NCBI GenBank assembly: GCA_963665575.2
Contig: CAXXDW010000003.1
Span: forward strand, 806,001-870,000
Reading direction: 5' to 3'
DNA: 64,000 nucleotides
DNA from: Rariloculus sp963665575
GTDB lineage: Bacteria > Pseudomonadota > Gammaproteobacteria > Steroidobacterales > Rariloculaceae
Of this stretch, positions 18,961-27,726 are shown piece by piece. The position numbers and the translations under genes are program-made. Under the pieces are notes generated by a model, which ran no database searches, had not been told where the DNA came from, and saw nothing but the letters and a program-made list of their open reading frames with translations. Each line of letters begins with the position of its first letter. Position 1 is the first letter of the stretch.

Positions 18961-20709
18961 TCAATCGGAGGTCGCGCCGGCATCTCTGTCCGCGTGAGCG
19001 CGCAGAAGATCGACCACCGCCGAGGTAAAGGCGTCGATTTCTCCACGGGTCCCCTTGCGGGCCACCCGCCTAAGCGCGCGCCCCACTGCACGATCGTCCT
19101 TGATGTGCTTCTCCACGTACAAAACCACGTCCCGGACCTTTTGTGCGTCGGTCGGTTCCAGCGACGCATCCAGGTCGCGCGGGTGCTCTTGCCCCGCACT
19201 GCCTCCACGATTCGCGCCCCCGCCCTGAGACTTGCGTTGCGTTCCGGCCGCATTCGGCGCTCCCTCGCCGAACACCACACCAACCCCGGAGCCCGGCGCG
19301 TGTTCCTCGACCGCCACGGGGACGTGGCCGCGCGACTTGATCAACAACGTTTGACCGAACTCGAGCCTGACCCATTGCCACCAAAAGTCGATGCCCTTGC
19401 GCGAGACCGGTTCCCCGAGCGTGTTCGCCACCCGGCCCAGGCCCCGAACAAACAAGCTCCCGCCGCGCGTCCGCGCCAACGCATCGGCGCGCGCCTTCGG
19501 CGCCAGCCAGTGCAGAAGGTCAGGGTATGCGTACTCCGGCGGGCGACCGCCGCCGGCAATCCTCGCAAGCCTAGCGGCTTCGGACCGGAACAGGTCCACG
19601 TCGAGCACGTCCACTGCCGGGTCGGCCTCGGCAACGGCGCCAAGGATCGCGCCCGCCATCGTCGCGATCGTATCAGTGTCCGTACTGATGACATTCGCCG
19701 CGATGCGCAACGCCTCGGCCGGGCGCGTCTCGCACCAAGTCAGCCCGGTCGCGGCCAGAGCGGTCAACAGGCCGCTGCCCCGCCTTGAGGGGTCGCGCAA
19801 CTTCATACCGTCCACCATGGACCGGTAACGCTCCCCGCCGGACAGGCCGGCATTCAAGCCGCCCATGAATTTCAGTCCATCGCGGGCCTCGTCCAGCCCG
19901 TCCGCCCAGGCCCGCTCGAAATCGCCCGCCTCGCGCTCGAACACCGTGCGCCAATAGCCCAGTTCGGCATCGCCCTCAATCATCACCGGCACGCGCCTGG
20001 CAACCTCGATCGCCGCGCTCACATCATCGGGGGACGGAAAGCGGCCGGTCGTCAACGCGTGCGCGACGCACTGCGCGTGCACTACCGCTCCCATCAGCCC
20101 CGTCGGGTGCGAATGCGTGCACACTGCGTTACGCACCACGTCCGGCAGGTAGCTCTCCGGTTCCTCCGGGGTCCGCGCGGCCCACACATGCGGCTGCACG
20201 CGCATCGCCGCCCCGTTTCCGCCGGATTTCGTCCAGCCCTTGAACGTATTGCTCCACCAGGCCGAGCTGCGCTTTCCGAGGTGAGTTGCCGCCGCGCTCG
20301 TGGAGCGCCCGCCGCCCAGCCCATAGCTCAGCCACACCGGCAGTTCTACCTTTGCGAACGCCTCCACGTCGAAGCCATCGGAGCGGATCGCCCGGCCCGT
20401 GGCAAGGCGCAGCTGAGTGTCGTCGGAATAGCAGCCCCTCGGCAACCGGACCGTCACGCCGGAGCGCCCGCCGATCCGGCGCTTCCACGCGACGGGTTCC
20501 TTCAGCGCCACGCCCCCGGTTCGCCTCAGCAGCCCCGCCGAGTCCGTCAACTCACTGATCCAGCCCAGCGCATCCCCGTAGGCGGCCCAGAGCGCCGAGC
20601 GCTCGATGCGCGCGGCCCGATCCTTCAGGTTCACCGCGCCCGCATCACCGCCATCGACGCCCTGCGCCGGGTGTTTCACGCCTTGCGACAGAAGGTCCGG
20701 TTCGCTCAT
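18961..20709 (-). CDS. ADP-ribosylglycohydrolase (DraG/ARH family) with C-terminal extension
   Basis: 582 residues from ATG 20709 (MSEPDLLSQG), overlapping the DarT stop by ATGA; the longer upstream frame only shadows DarT. ARH family motifs are complete: RSALWAAYGDALGW near residue 40, the metal-binding YSDDTQLRLATG, GGNGAAMRV, CTHSHPTG and STDTDTIATMAGAILGA. The enzyme binds two Mg ions and removes ADP-ribose from protein or nucleic acid. A region of about 160 residues after the catalytic core, charged and Gly-rich at the end, is not recognised. Directly downstream of a DarT-like transferase it is best read as the reversing, antitoxin enzyme, standing in for the macrodomain of DarG (inference). 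Confidence 0.85.
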   Translation of the reverse strand: MSEPDLLSQGVKHPAQGVDGGDAGAVNLKDRAARIERSALWAAYGDALGWISELTDSAGLLRRTGGVALKEPVAWKRRIGGRSGVTVRLPRGCYSDDTQLRLATGRAIRSDGFDVEAFAKVELPVWLSYGLGGGRSTSAAATHLGKRSSAWWSNTFKGWTKSGGNGAAMRVQPHVWAARTPEEPESYLPDVVRNAVCTHSHPTGLMGAVVHAQCVAHALTTGRFPSPDDVSAAIEVARRVPVMIEGDAELGYWRTVFEREAGDFERAWADGLDEARDGLKFMGGLNAGLSGGERYRSMVDGMKLRDPSRRGSGLLTALAATGLTWCETRPAEALRIAANVISTDTDTIATMAGAILGAVAEADPAVDVLDVDLFRSEAARLARIAGGGRPPEYAYPDLLHWLAPKARADALARTRGGSLFVRGLGRVANTLGEPVSRKGIDFWWQWVRLEFGQTLLIKSRGHVPVAVEEHAPGSGVGVVFGEGAPNAAGTQRKSQGGGANRGGSAGQEHPRDLDASLEPTDAQKVRDVVLYVEKHIKDDRAVGRALRRVARKGTRGEIDAFTSAVVDLLRAHADRDAGATSD

Positions 20710-21395
20710 TCGAACACCTCCGGGGCATGACCGACGGCCACTCCGACGACAAGCCCCGCCAACATGCCGTGTATCGTATCCATTGTATCTTCCCGCTGAA
20801 CGTCGATCCGATGCAGGTATCGGCATGGCACCTTGCACGGATACAGCACCTCCGCCTGGCGGTCCGTGGGCCAGTTCTCCTGCTTGCCTTCCCGGTCGTG
20901 CACTGCATCGTATCGTCCGCGAACGGTTTCGGCGAACAGACTCTCGAACCCCTCGAGTCCCTCGGCGCGCCGGCACGCCGGGTAAATGTTGTTCGTCGTC
21001 GCGAAGACAACCCCGGGATCCCCGAGCAGTTCCGGGCCGAAGGCGAGCACCACCCACGGGTTGTCGTCCCGGACGTGCCATCGCTGCGCGTGCTCGAACA
21101 TCCAGTCGTTGATCCGCGTGACGGACAGATTGACGTAGTCCAGCCATGCCGCGTCCTTGCGCACTTCCACGTTGGGACGATAAACGTGTTCCAGGTACGA
21201 ATCTTCCGGCAGCCGCTCGCGGCTAATCACCGCCCCCGCCGCCAACACCCCGATGGCGCCTCTCACCGTGGTGAAATGAACGATTTCCTCCACGCCCCGC
21301 TCCCTGGCGGCGTCCACCACCTTCGGGTGAGGCGGCAGGCTCGCAATCTCCTCGGGCGTCCTGGGCCGAGCGCCGATACGCACGTGACCCGCCAT
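20706..21395 (-). CDS. darT: DarT-like DNA ADP-ribosyltransferase toxin
   Basis: 229 residues from ATG 21395; the codon before it is an in-frame TTG. DarT enzymes transfer ADP-ribose from NAD+ to bases in single-stranded DNA and stall replication. Family features seen: VHFTTVRGAIGVLAAG (residues 39-54, the NAD-binding His-x-Thr), YVNLSVTR (87-94) and the catalytic Glu in DRQAEVLYP (Glu182). The start overlaps the helicase stop by one base (TGATG) and the stop overlaps the glycohydrolase start, so the three are translated as a unit. The C-terminal tail (IHGMLAGLVVGVAVGHAPEV) oddly resembles the first helix of ARH enzymes. Confidence 0.8.
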   Translation of the reverse strand: MAGHVRIGARPRTPEEIASLPPHPKVVDAARERGVEEIVHFTTVRGAIGVLAAGAVISRERLPEDSYLEHVYRPNVEVRKDAAWLDYVNLSVTRINDWMFEHAQRWHVRDDNPWVVLAFGPELLGDPGVVFATTNNIYPACRRAEGLEGFESLFAETVRGRYDAVHDREGKQENWPTDRQAEVLYPCKVPCRYLHRIDVQREDTMDTIHGMLAGLVVGVAVGHAPEVFE

Positions 21396-22852
21396 CAATC
21401 GACCCGAACCAGGTCATAGGTCTCCGGATCAATAAGGTCAATCACCGTGGACCTGTCCTGCGGCTTGTACCCCACCATCACGGTTTTGCGGGCCCGCCCG
21501 ATCCCCATCGCCACGAGCCGCCTCAGCGAGTCCAGCGTACCGTCGCCATCCTCGGCACCATGTGGGGTCACTTCCCCGTTCAGCCCCGGCATCAGCACAT
21601 GATCAAACTCGAGCCCCTTCGCCGAGTGGATGGTCGAAAGCGCGACCTGTTCGGGTCCCGTCGGCCACTCACGCGTCCGGGTGAGCTCGCAATAGGCCAC
21701 ATTGCGCTCCTGAAGCGCCCCCCTGGCGAAATCGAACCATCCGCGGCCACGCGGCTGAAGGATCGCAACGGTCTCGCCGTTCTCCAAGTACGGCCCCACT
21801 CGTTCCAGCATGTACCCGATCTGCCCGCGGTACGAACCGGCCACCACCTCTGGACGCCCACCCTGTGTCGCGCTTTCGCCCGGATCGGGCACGACCCCGT
21901 CCTCCTCTTCCGGCAACTCCCGCACGATCGAAGCGGCGAACTGGGCGATCGCCCCGGTGTTGCGGTGATTGCGCCTGAGCGTGTACACCATGTTCGGGCG
22001 AATCCTGATGCCGACTTCGCGCCATTGGAACGCCTGAGGATAAATTCTCTGCACGGCGTCGATGATGAACGTCGTCGTGTGCTCCTCGTCCAGATGCGCC
22101 CTGATCGCGCGAATCTGATTGGCGGACAGATCCTGCGCCTCGTCCACAACCACCACGTCGTAGCCCCGGCAGGCCGCTGCCGCCGCTTCCAGGGCCACGT
22201 CGTTCCAGTCCACCTGGCCACGGCGCGCCTTCTCCCTATCATACGGTGCGACGACCTCGTCTAGCAGCTTCCTCCGGGTCGCGCGAGCGACCGCCGGCGC
22301 CCGGCCGCGACCCGATCTTTCGGCAGCCAGATACGCTTCGCGATCCTCGCGCGGAAACCGCCCGAGAAGGTATTCGACCTCGTCGACGAAATAATCCGTA
22401 TCGGCCCGGACCTCCGCGTCAAGCAGCAAACCGCGCAGGATCGGTCGCCGCTCCACGATCTCCCTGGGCCCATCGCACAGGTTCATCGCCCAGCGCGACA
22501 CCGTATCGACCGTCAACTCGACATCCTCACCGCTGGCGATCTGCTCTCGCGCCAAGTGATCAACGTATCCCCTCAGCGTCGTATTGAACGTCAGCACCAG
22601 CACCCGAATCGGTCCGGTCGAGCCCAACCGCCTCTTGCGCGCGAGCCGCGCGGCCCACAACTGGCGCAGCCGCATAAGCGCCACGGTGGTTTTTCCGCTG
22701 CCCGCCGCCCCCCGGATCAGCCGGAACCCCGACCCGGTATCGCGAAGGATCACCAGTTGTTCGGCGGAGGGCCGGATGTCTTGCAATACCCGCATGCGCG
22801 GATCATAAACCACGAACCGTGCCCGGCATCGCCTTTTTCGCTGCGCAACCAT
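21395..22852 (-). CDS. UvrD/Rep-like superfamily 1 helicase
   Basis: 485 residues from the annotated ATG 22852; ATG 22795 (MRVLQDIRPSAEQL) is an equally plausible start and fits the family N-terminus better. Motifs are complete: Walker A GAAGSGKTTVAL, motif II VVVVDEAQDLS, motif III-like IIDAVQRIY, motif IV LRRNHRNTGAIAQFA, motif V STIHSAKGLEFDHV and motif VI GIGRARKTVMVG. First gene of the helicase-DarT-glycohydrolase operon. SF1 helicases of this class track on DNA and could expose the single-stranded substrate of DarT or act as the damage or phage sensor (inference). Confidence 0.85.
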   Translation of the reverse strand: MVAQRKRRCRARFVVYDPRMRVLQDIRPSAEQLVILRDTGSGFRLIRGAAGSGKTTVALMRLRQLWAARLARKRRLGSTGPIRVLVLTFNTTLRGYVDHLAREQIASGEDVELTVDTVSRWAMNLCDGPREIVERRPILRGLLLDAEVRADTDYFVDEVEYLLGRFPREDREAYLAAERSGRGRAPAVARATRRKLLDEVVAPYDREKARRGQVDWNDVALEAAAAACRGYDVVVVDEAQDLSANQIRAIRAHLDEEHTTTFIIDAVQRIYPQAFQWREVGIRIRPNMVYTLRRNHRNTGAIAQFAASIVRELPEEEDGVVPDPGESATQGGRPEVVAGSYRGQIGYMLERVGPYLENGETVAILQPRGRGWFDFARGALQERNVAYCELTRTREWPTGPEQVALSTIHSAKGLEFDHVLMPGLNGEVTPHGAEDGDGTLDSLRRLVAMGIGRARKTVMVGYKPQDRSTVIDLIDPETYDLVRVD

Positions 22853-23407
22853 TCAGCCGCAATGCGAGCCACTCGTCACCGCGGGGTGCTCTGCCTTCGC
22901 CCTACGCGAATGATCCCCCCAAGGCCGCCCACCCCGTCCTACCTCGCCACCACTTCAGCCGGAGATTTCTGCAACATCGAGGTTAAGATTAGGCAGGGCA
23001 AGAGAAAGATTCAGTACGTCTCCGGCAAGAGCTCACTTGGCGCTGGCCGATGCGGAGCATTGTCCACTCTCATGCGCCTCTGAACGAGCAACGATGTGCT
23101 CCATGTCTGTCTGCCGCTTACTGGAATAACATTGCAGGTTGTAAGGGGTAGATAGACCATACTGAGCCTCAATAATGTCATCCTCTACGCGACGGCTGCG
23201 AAGTGAGCGACTGGAGATTCATTGTCTCCACAACGCTGACGACATGCCGTGACGTAATCGACGATTGAAAACGATTTCCGTCCCCTGCATCCTACCGCCT
23301 TGGAAACGTAGCGATGAAGCGGCAACGCTGATCTTGACCCGCAACAACGGACAGGTCGGTATCGACTCCGAAGCGCCTACCGGTCTGATCCGCGAGGCGT
23401 TTAGCGC
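22853..23407. other. Gene-free region holding a solo IS end
   Basis: About 550 bp without a convincing ORF, between the divergent helicase and SNF2 genes; promoters for both should lie here. Its only recognisable content is the IS-terminus-like sequence at 22962-22982. Confidence 0.4.
22962..22982. repeat. Solo terminal repeat of an IS1380-like element
   Basis: The sequence GAGATTTCTGCAACATCGAGG differs at only two positions from the right end of the intact IS at 37922-37942 (GAAATTTCTGCAACATCAAGG). Neither the transposase nor the partner end is present nearby, so this is a scar or an internally deleted copy. Confidence 0.6.
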
Positions 23408-24118
23408 ATGACGGAAAAAGGCAAGGGATTGCCCGCGATTGAAGTCGTCTCGATCGATGATCCAGGTCGCCGGGGACGGATCGTCGGAGCGCCCCGGATT
23501 CGCAGCGATGGCCGCGTCTATCGTGTCCAGTGGGACGACGGCTTCTCAAGCTGGACACCCGAATACGCGATCGAGCGTTCGGACAACATCGATGACGATG
23601 TGTTCACCCTGCTCGAGAAGCGGCGCTTCGGGCGGCTCAACGACCTTCGTCGCAATCTCACGTTCATTCAGCTGAGCGGACGACTCGCCAACGTCGTCTA
23701 CAGCATGGATACCACGAACACGGACTTCCTCCCCTACCAGTACAAGCCCGTTCTGACTTTCCTGGAATCGCCCTCCAACGGAATCCTCATTGCCGATGAA
23801 GTCGGGCTCGGAAAAACCATCGAGGCCGGCCTCATCTGGACCGAGCTTCGCGCCCGCTACGATGCTAGACGCCTCGTGGTTGTTTGCCCGGCGATGTTGA
23901 GGGACAAATGGGTGCTGGAGCTCGATACCCGGTTCGGCATCGAGTCCAGTCAACTGAACGCGGGTGAACTGGCCAGGGAACTCAGGCGAAGCCGACACGG
24001 GATCCGTGACGGTCGGGGCTACGTCTGCAGCCTGCAGGGGCTGAGGCCCCCTGCCGGCTGGCGCGACAGCGACATGTTCGGCGACTGGTTGCGGTTTCGG
24101 GCTGCGGTCTCGATCTGA
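23408..24118 (+). pseudogene. SNF2-type helicase, N-terminal fragment
   Basis: 236 codons resembling the start of RapA/DrmD-like SNF2 helicases: an N-terminal beta-rich segment (RVYRVQWDDGFSSWTPEYAIE), a conserved linker (LLEKRRFGRLNDLRR), FLPYQYKPVLTFL and a Walker A box ADEVGLGKTIEAGL, then motif Ia (LVVVCPAMLRDKW). The frame stops at 24118 after WLRFRAAVSI, just before motif II (DEAH) should appear; family members are about 900-1,100 residues. No continuation exists downstream. It may be the relic of a phage-defence helicase that operated with the following nuclease (inference). Confidence 0.75.
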
Positions 24119-24225
24119 TTCCATTGCTCATCGGTCGCACGGACGTTTGAACGTGGCGCGCTTCGAGCGCAGCACGTCCGGAGCCAACGCACGAAAAGTA
24201 CCCACATCGAATGGAAAAGGAGCGA

Positions 24226-25218
24226 ATGATGACTGTCTATGCGTTGAAGGTGGTGAGGAAAAAGGAAGTTGTAGAAATGTTGTTCAACTGCCTGAAGGCG
24301 GGGGAAGGACGGTTCGGTTGGAGTTGGATCGAGACTGCAGACTTACGCGAGCTTCGCGAAAGGATCGAGGAATCCGGGTGGGAGTCGCTCAGCAAGGAGG
24401 AACAGGAATGCTACTACGGACAGGACTTCCTATTGGATCTGCGTGACGGAGATCATGTCGTTTACGTGAACGTGCCTGAATGGGGCCAATGCACCCTGGC
24501 CGAAGTGGCAGGGGAGTACAGGTGGCGGTACGAGCCCGGTGACTTCAATCACCGGTTCCCGGTCGACTCGGCATCGGTCAGGACCTTCGATAGAAATGCC
24601 GATATCGTGCCGGCGGCATTGAGTCGGCGACTGAAGCTGCAAGGCAGATGGTGGCGGGTGTATGCGCAGGCGGAGTTCGAATCCCTGCTGGGCGCGCTGG
24701 ATAGGGGAGCGTTGTCCAAGCCCCGAACCGCGGAGTCGAACGTCGCCGAACTGGGTGATCGAATCCGGCCGACGCTGACCGAAATCGCGGGGCATATTCA
24801 GCACACGCATCCGGCTAAGGATCTGGAATCGTTGATGGAAATCGTATTCCGAAATGTTCCCGGCGTTCGCGACGTGTCAAAACAGCAAGGTAGGGCTGAC
24901 CATGGCGCCGATCTGCTGGTGGAAATCGAATACGGACCGATCCCAGGACTGATGCAGTCTAAGACGATCGCGGTGCAAGTCAAATCGTTCTGGGGTGAGC
25001 ATAACGAATCGTCCGCGGTCGACGACGTAAGGCGAGCGTTCGAATACCACAGCAATGCGGACATGGGACTGATCGTTTCGACTGCGGAGAGGGCGGGCAA
25101 GAATCTCGAACGCGAGCTGGAGGGTCTGCAAGAAGAAATTGACAAACCGGTGGCCTTGTTGATTGGCGCCGACCTGGCAGCGTTCGTCTTGCGCTACGGT
25201 GGAGTTTTCCTTGAGTAG
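24226..25218 (+). CDS. Mrr-like restriction endonuclease (PD-(D/E)XK)
   Basis: About 330 residues; I favour ATG 24226 (MMTVYAL) because AAAAGGAG sits 5-10 bases upstream; an ATG at 24211 is also in frame. The C-terminal third has the Mrr_cat pattern: LESLMEIVFRNVPGV helix, GRADHGADLLVEI (Asp229) and IAVQVKSFWG (Gln251-x-Lys253), followed by AFEYHSNADMGLIVS. Such enzymes cut DNA, commonly modified DNA. The first 190 residues are unassigned and may recognise the target. It lies about 110 bp after the truncated SNF2 gene in the same direction. Confidence 0.75.
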   Translation: MMTVYALKVVRKKEVVEMLFNCLKAGEGRFGWSWIETADLRELRERIEESGWESLSKEEQECYYGQDFLLDLRDGDHVVYVNVPEWGQCTLAEVAGEYRWRYEPGDFNHRFPVDSASVRTFDRNADIVPAALSRRLKLQGRWWRVYAQAEFESLLGALDRGALSKPRTAESNVAELGDRIRPTLTEIAGHIQHTHPAKDLESLMEIVFRNVPGVRDVSKQQGRADHGADLLVEIEYGPIPGLMQSKTIAVQVKSFWGEHNESSAVDDVRRAFEYHSNADMGLIVSTAERAGKNLERELEGLQEEIDKPVALLIGADLAAFVLRYGGVFLE

Positions 25219-25389
25219 CTGTGTGGGTGGGGCGAGAGCGCAAACAAGTATTTGTAGTCAATGCAAACGGATGGTCGACGCCCTATCACCGCGCATCGCC
25301 TGGGCGGCGCGTTTCATCCAGCCAGCGCGATTGAGGCCGAGGCGAGCATTGAGTTTCGAGCACAGTCGTTCCGCATCGGCGAGCGTACG

Positions 25390-25890
25390 CCACGGGCCGC
25401 ACCTCGGTGCAGGTCAACGCTAGGGGGCTGCTCGCGCACCAAGACGCGGCGTACGAGGAGTGAGGCTATAGCGCGTCGGTGAGCTACCGGGCCGAGGCGG
25501 CCGGCCGGGGGGGCTGTCGATGAACCTCGATTCGGCCCGGGGCTCCACCGCCAGCACCGTGCAGACACTGTGGTCGCGCCCGGACGCGACCGGACTGGCC
25601 CCGGCGGCCCCGATGAACGCCGCACCCAGACTGCTGGCGCAGTTCGGCTACGGGTTCTCCGGGCGCAAGCCCGACCGGCTTTGGCACCCGTACGTGTCCG
25701 CGCAGGCCACCGCGGAGGCGGGGCGGCTTTCACCCTCGGACTCAGATTCACCTTCGGTGCGCATGCGCATGCGCAGGCGGGGCTGGAGATCGGGCGCCGC
25801 CACAGCGGCAATCCAGGCGCGGTCGACAACCACGAGCAGGCCATTCAGCTTACGCACGGGCTCCATCCGCTGGTAGTGCTGCGCACGGCA
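25390..25890 (+). pseudogene. Decayed autotransporter-type outer-membrane beta-barrel
   Basis: Pieces in successive plus frames line up with the C-terminal barrel of large bacterial surface proteins: VQVNARGLLAHQDAAYEE then a stop, SASVSYRAEAAGRG, LWSRPDATGLAPAAP, LLAQFGYGF and HPYVSAQATAEAG, then a shift to FTLGLRFTFGAHAHAQAG. At least one stop and two frameshifts break it, and nothing upstream codes for a passenger. I recognise the barrel style, not a specific protein. Confidence 0.45.
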
Positions 25891-26224
25891 AAGCGGCCCA
25901 CGGCCACGCGGCGCACGCCAGTGCCGTGGCCGGCTTCAAGGTTGTCGTAGAGCCGTGTCTGACAGCTTCGATCCTCCGGCAATCCGGAAGGAGAGGCGCA
26001 ACGATGAGCGGCGCTGTGTGTCCGGAACCGCCGCGTCCTCCGTTTCCTCCGCTTGCGCCCAACCGCCACCGCTCCGTTGGACGCAGCCGTCCCGTCACGG
26101 GCCTCGACCCCGGCATCCAGATCCTGGTTCCGCAGTAGACAACATTCCTTACATTTAAAGGAGTGATCCAATCTCAACAGCTCAATGAATGTAGGGTGGA
26201 GTCGGCAGAACGCCTACACCCGTA
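25891..26224. other. No recognisable gene
   Basis: Short overlapping ORFs on both strands have no family resemblance and no ribosome sites. I see nothing specific in this interval. Confidence 0.3.
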
Positions 26225-26554
26225 TCACCCTTTCTCGCACCGTTGCTGAGCCTCGATCAGCCGTGTGACCAAATTATGAGTCGTCTTGTAATCTGATATA
26301 TCGGATTTCTTTTCTGCGCCATCGCCGAACAGGTTTGGAAACATCGACTTGAAATGGCCGGGCCTCACTTCGATCCGGTTTTCCGGCCTCCACGCCTCAA
26401 AAAACTTTCGGCACTGCGTCTCTGTGCCGAAGATTTGACCGTATGGACCGCACAATAGAGCGTGCGTAATTCCACGACGCCGACCGTTCGCGGCTTTGGC
26501 TTTCTCGATTTGATCGGCGGTGAGTCTCACCAACAAAATACGATACATGCTCAC
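26225..26554 (-). CDS. Small hypothetical protein
   Basis: 109 residues (MSMYRILLVRLTADQIEKAK...), hydrophilic, with no signal peptide or membrane segment. It lies 87 bp downstream of the RusA-like gene in the same direction, so the two may share a transcript. No family recognised; an intact start and moderate length make it more likely real than the surrounding ORFs. Confidence 0.45.
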   Translation of the reverse strand: MSMYRILLVRLTADQIEKAKAANGRRRGITHALLCGPYGQIFGTETQCRKFFEAWRPENRIEVRPGHFKSMFPNLFGDGAEKKSDISDYKTTHNLVTRLIEAQQRCEKG

Positions 26555-26641
26555 GCTCCGACTTCACGCCGTATCATACTCACATTTTGTCAACTAATCG
26601 ATATAACCCCTGGCCGAAAAGGACGCTCCGTTGGAAACGGC

Positions 26642-27214
26642 TTAGAGCCCTATATTGTCCCATGTCGCGACGTAAGGCTTAGTGGTTACAGTAATCAGGA
26701 GCCGTACAGAACTATTGCTATATTCGTCATTCAATTGCTGTAACATCAGTCCTGCCCTTACGCTGAACTCATCAATCAGCGAATCATCTTCGAGAAGACA
26801 GTAGAACGGTTCCTCACCGGACCGGGGCGTACTAGATCTGCCTACCTCTGCGGAAGACCCTGGAACTTTTAGAGCGTCAAATAACGTCTTTAGGCGATTG
26901 TCTAAATCCCCGGAATCGATCAGCGGTTCTCCTAGGCCTTTAGGGCGAAGGAACAAGATATCGAGCTTGCATCCGATCCGTAGTGACTTGACAACTAGCG
27001 GGACAAACATGTACGTGCCAACTTCAAATGTCTCTGCCAATTGCTTATCAGTCCTGGGTTTTGAGTAACCTCTGTCCTTGAGTGCGGGATGAGTCTCCCA
27101 TAGGCGGCGAAGTTGAGGATGAAACGCTTGGCGAATCTCATGCTTGTGGTCCGGGCGACGTTTCGTGTTCGTAGACGCAAGCAACGGACCTTGATACGTC
27201 AGGTGAAATTCCAT
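26642..27214 (-). CDS. RusA-like Holliday-junction resolvase-fold protein
   Basis: 190 residues. Residues 100-115 (DSGDLDNRLKTLFDAL) match the RusA signature in which Asp residues coordinate Mg and the Asn-x-x-Lys helix follows. The segment before it (IGCKLDILFLRPKG) fits the preceding beta-strand. RusA enzymes cut four-way junctions and are usually phage- or prophage-borne; this protein is longer than classical RusA (about 120 residues) with an extended N-terminus. It may belong to a defence or phage-remnant module together with the small gene downstream. Confidence 0.6.
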   Translation of the reverse strand: MEFHLTYQGPLLASTNTKRRPDHKHEIRQAFHPQLRRLWETHPALKDRGYSKPRTDKQLAETFEVGTYMFVPLVVKSLRIGCKLDILFLRPKGLGEPLIDSGDLDNRLKTLFDALKVPGSSAEVGRSSTPRSGEEPFYCLLEDDSLIDEFSVRAGLMLQQLNDEYSNSSVRLLITVTTKPYVATWDNIGL

Positions 27215-27726
27215 AGTGGCGGCAGCCTATCACTGTCAGAACTAAGCAACCACCAAAGCGCATCATCAGTTCTCTGTGAGTAGCCGAGCCAGCGCCGCCG
27301 CACCCGGCATTCTGCGGCCGACCATGCTCTGAAATGCCCTCCTTGCGTATGCGGCAGGATCGGTGCGCCGGGCCGCCATCGCGCTCGTGGAGCACGAGCG
27401 AGTGTTGTTGCGGGACGAGTCTGGGAGACCCCGGGCTAGCGCGAAAGGCCGGCAATGATTGGCTTATTGAGCCGCCTGGCCGATTTTTCGGCTCGAAACA
27501 GTCCTATATTCCGACGGAACCGGGCGCGAAAACGCGCAAACAGCGGTCGTTGCTGGTTTTGCGTCCCGGCTCATCCCGGGCCCGATGCGTACCCGTGACC
27601 CCGGTGTCGTGGACACTTCCGGGCTATAATTCGTCCTGTCCGCCGATCGCTGAAAACTGACGGACTGACAAGCGCCCTTGAGACGGATGGTGGCCGTTGC
27701 GTACCACTACAGGTCCAAGTAAGCAA
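27215..27726. other. No recognisable gene
   Basis: About 510 bp. A plus-strand ORF at 27334-27660 lacks any family resemblance and overlaps a minus ORF of equal length; I do not call either. A promoter for the RusA-like gene should lie just after 27214. Confidence 0.3.

Noticed and set aside
18961..21147. 728-codon version of the glycohydrolase
   Set aside because: The first 146 codons are a shadow of the DarT gene. The ATG at 20709 overlaps the DarT stop.
24019..24207. Minus-strand peptide with VRATDEQWNQIE, resembling a MobC or transposase N-terminus
   Set aside because: Only one short segment is suggestive, with no ribosome site or continuation; too weak to call.
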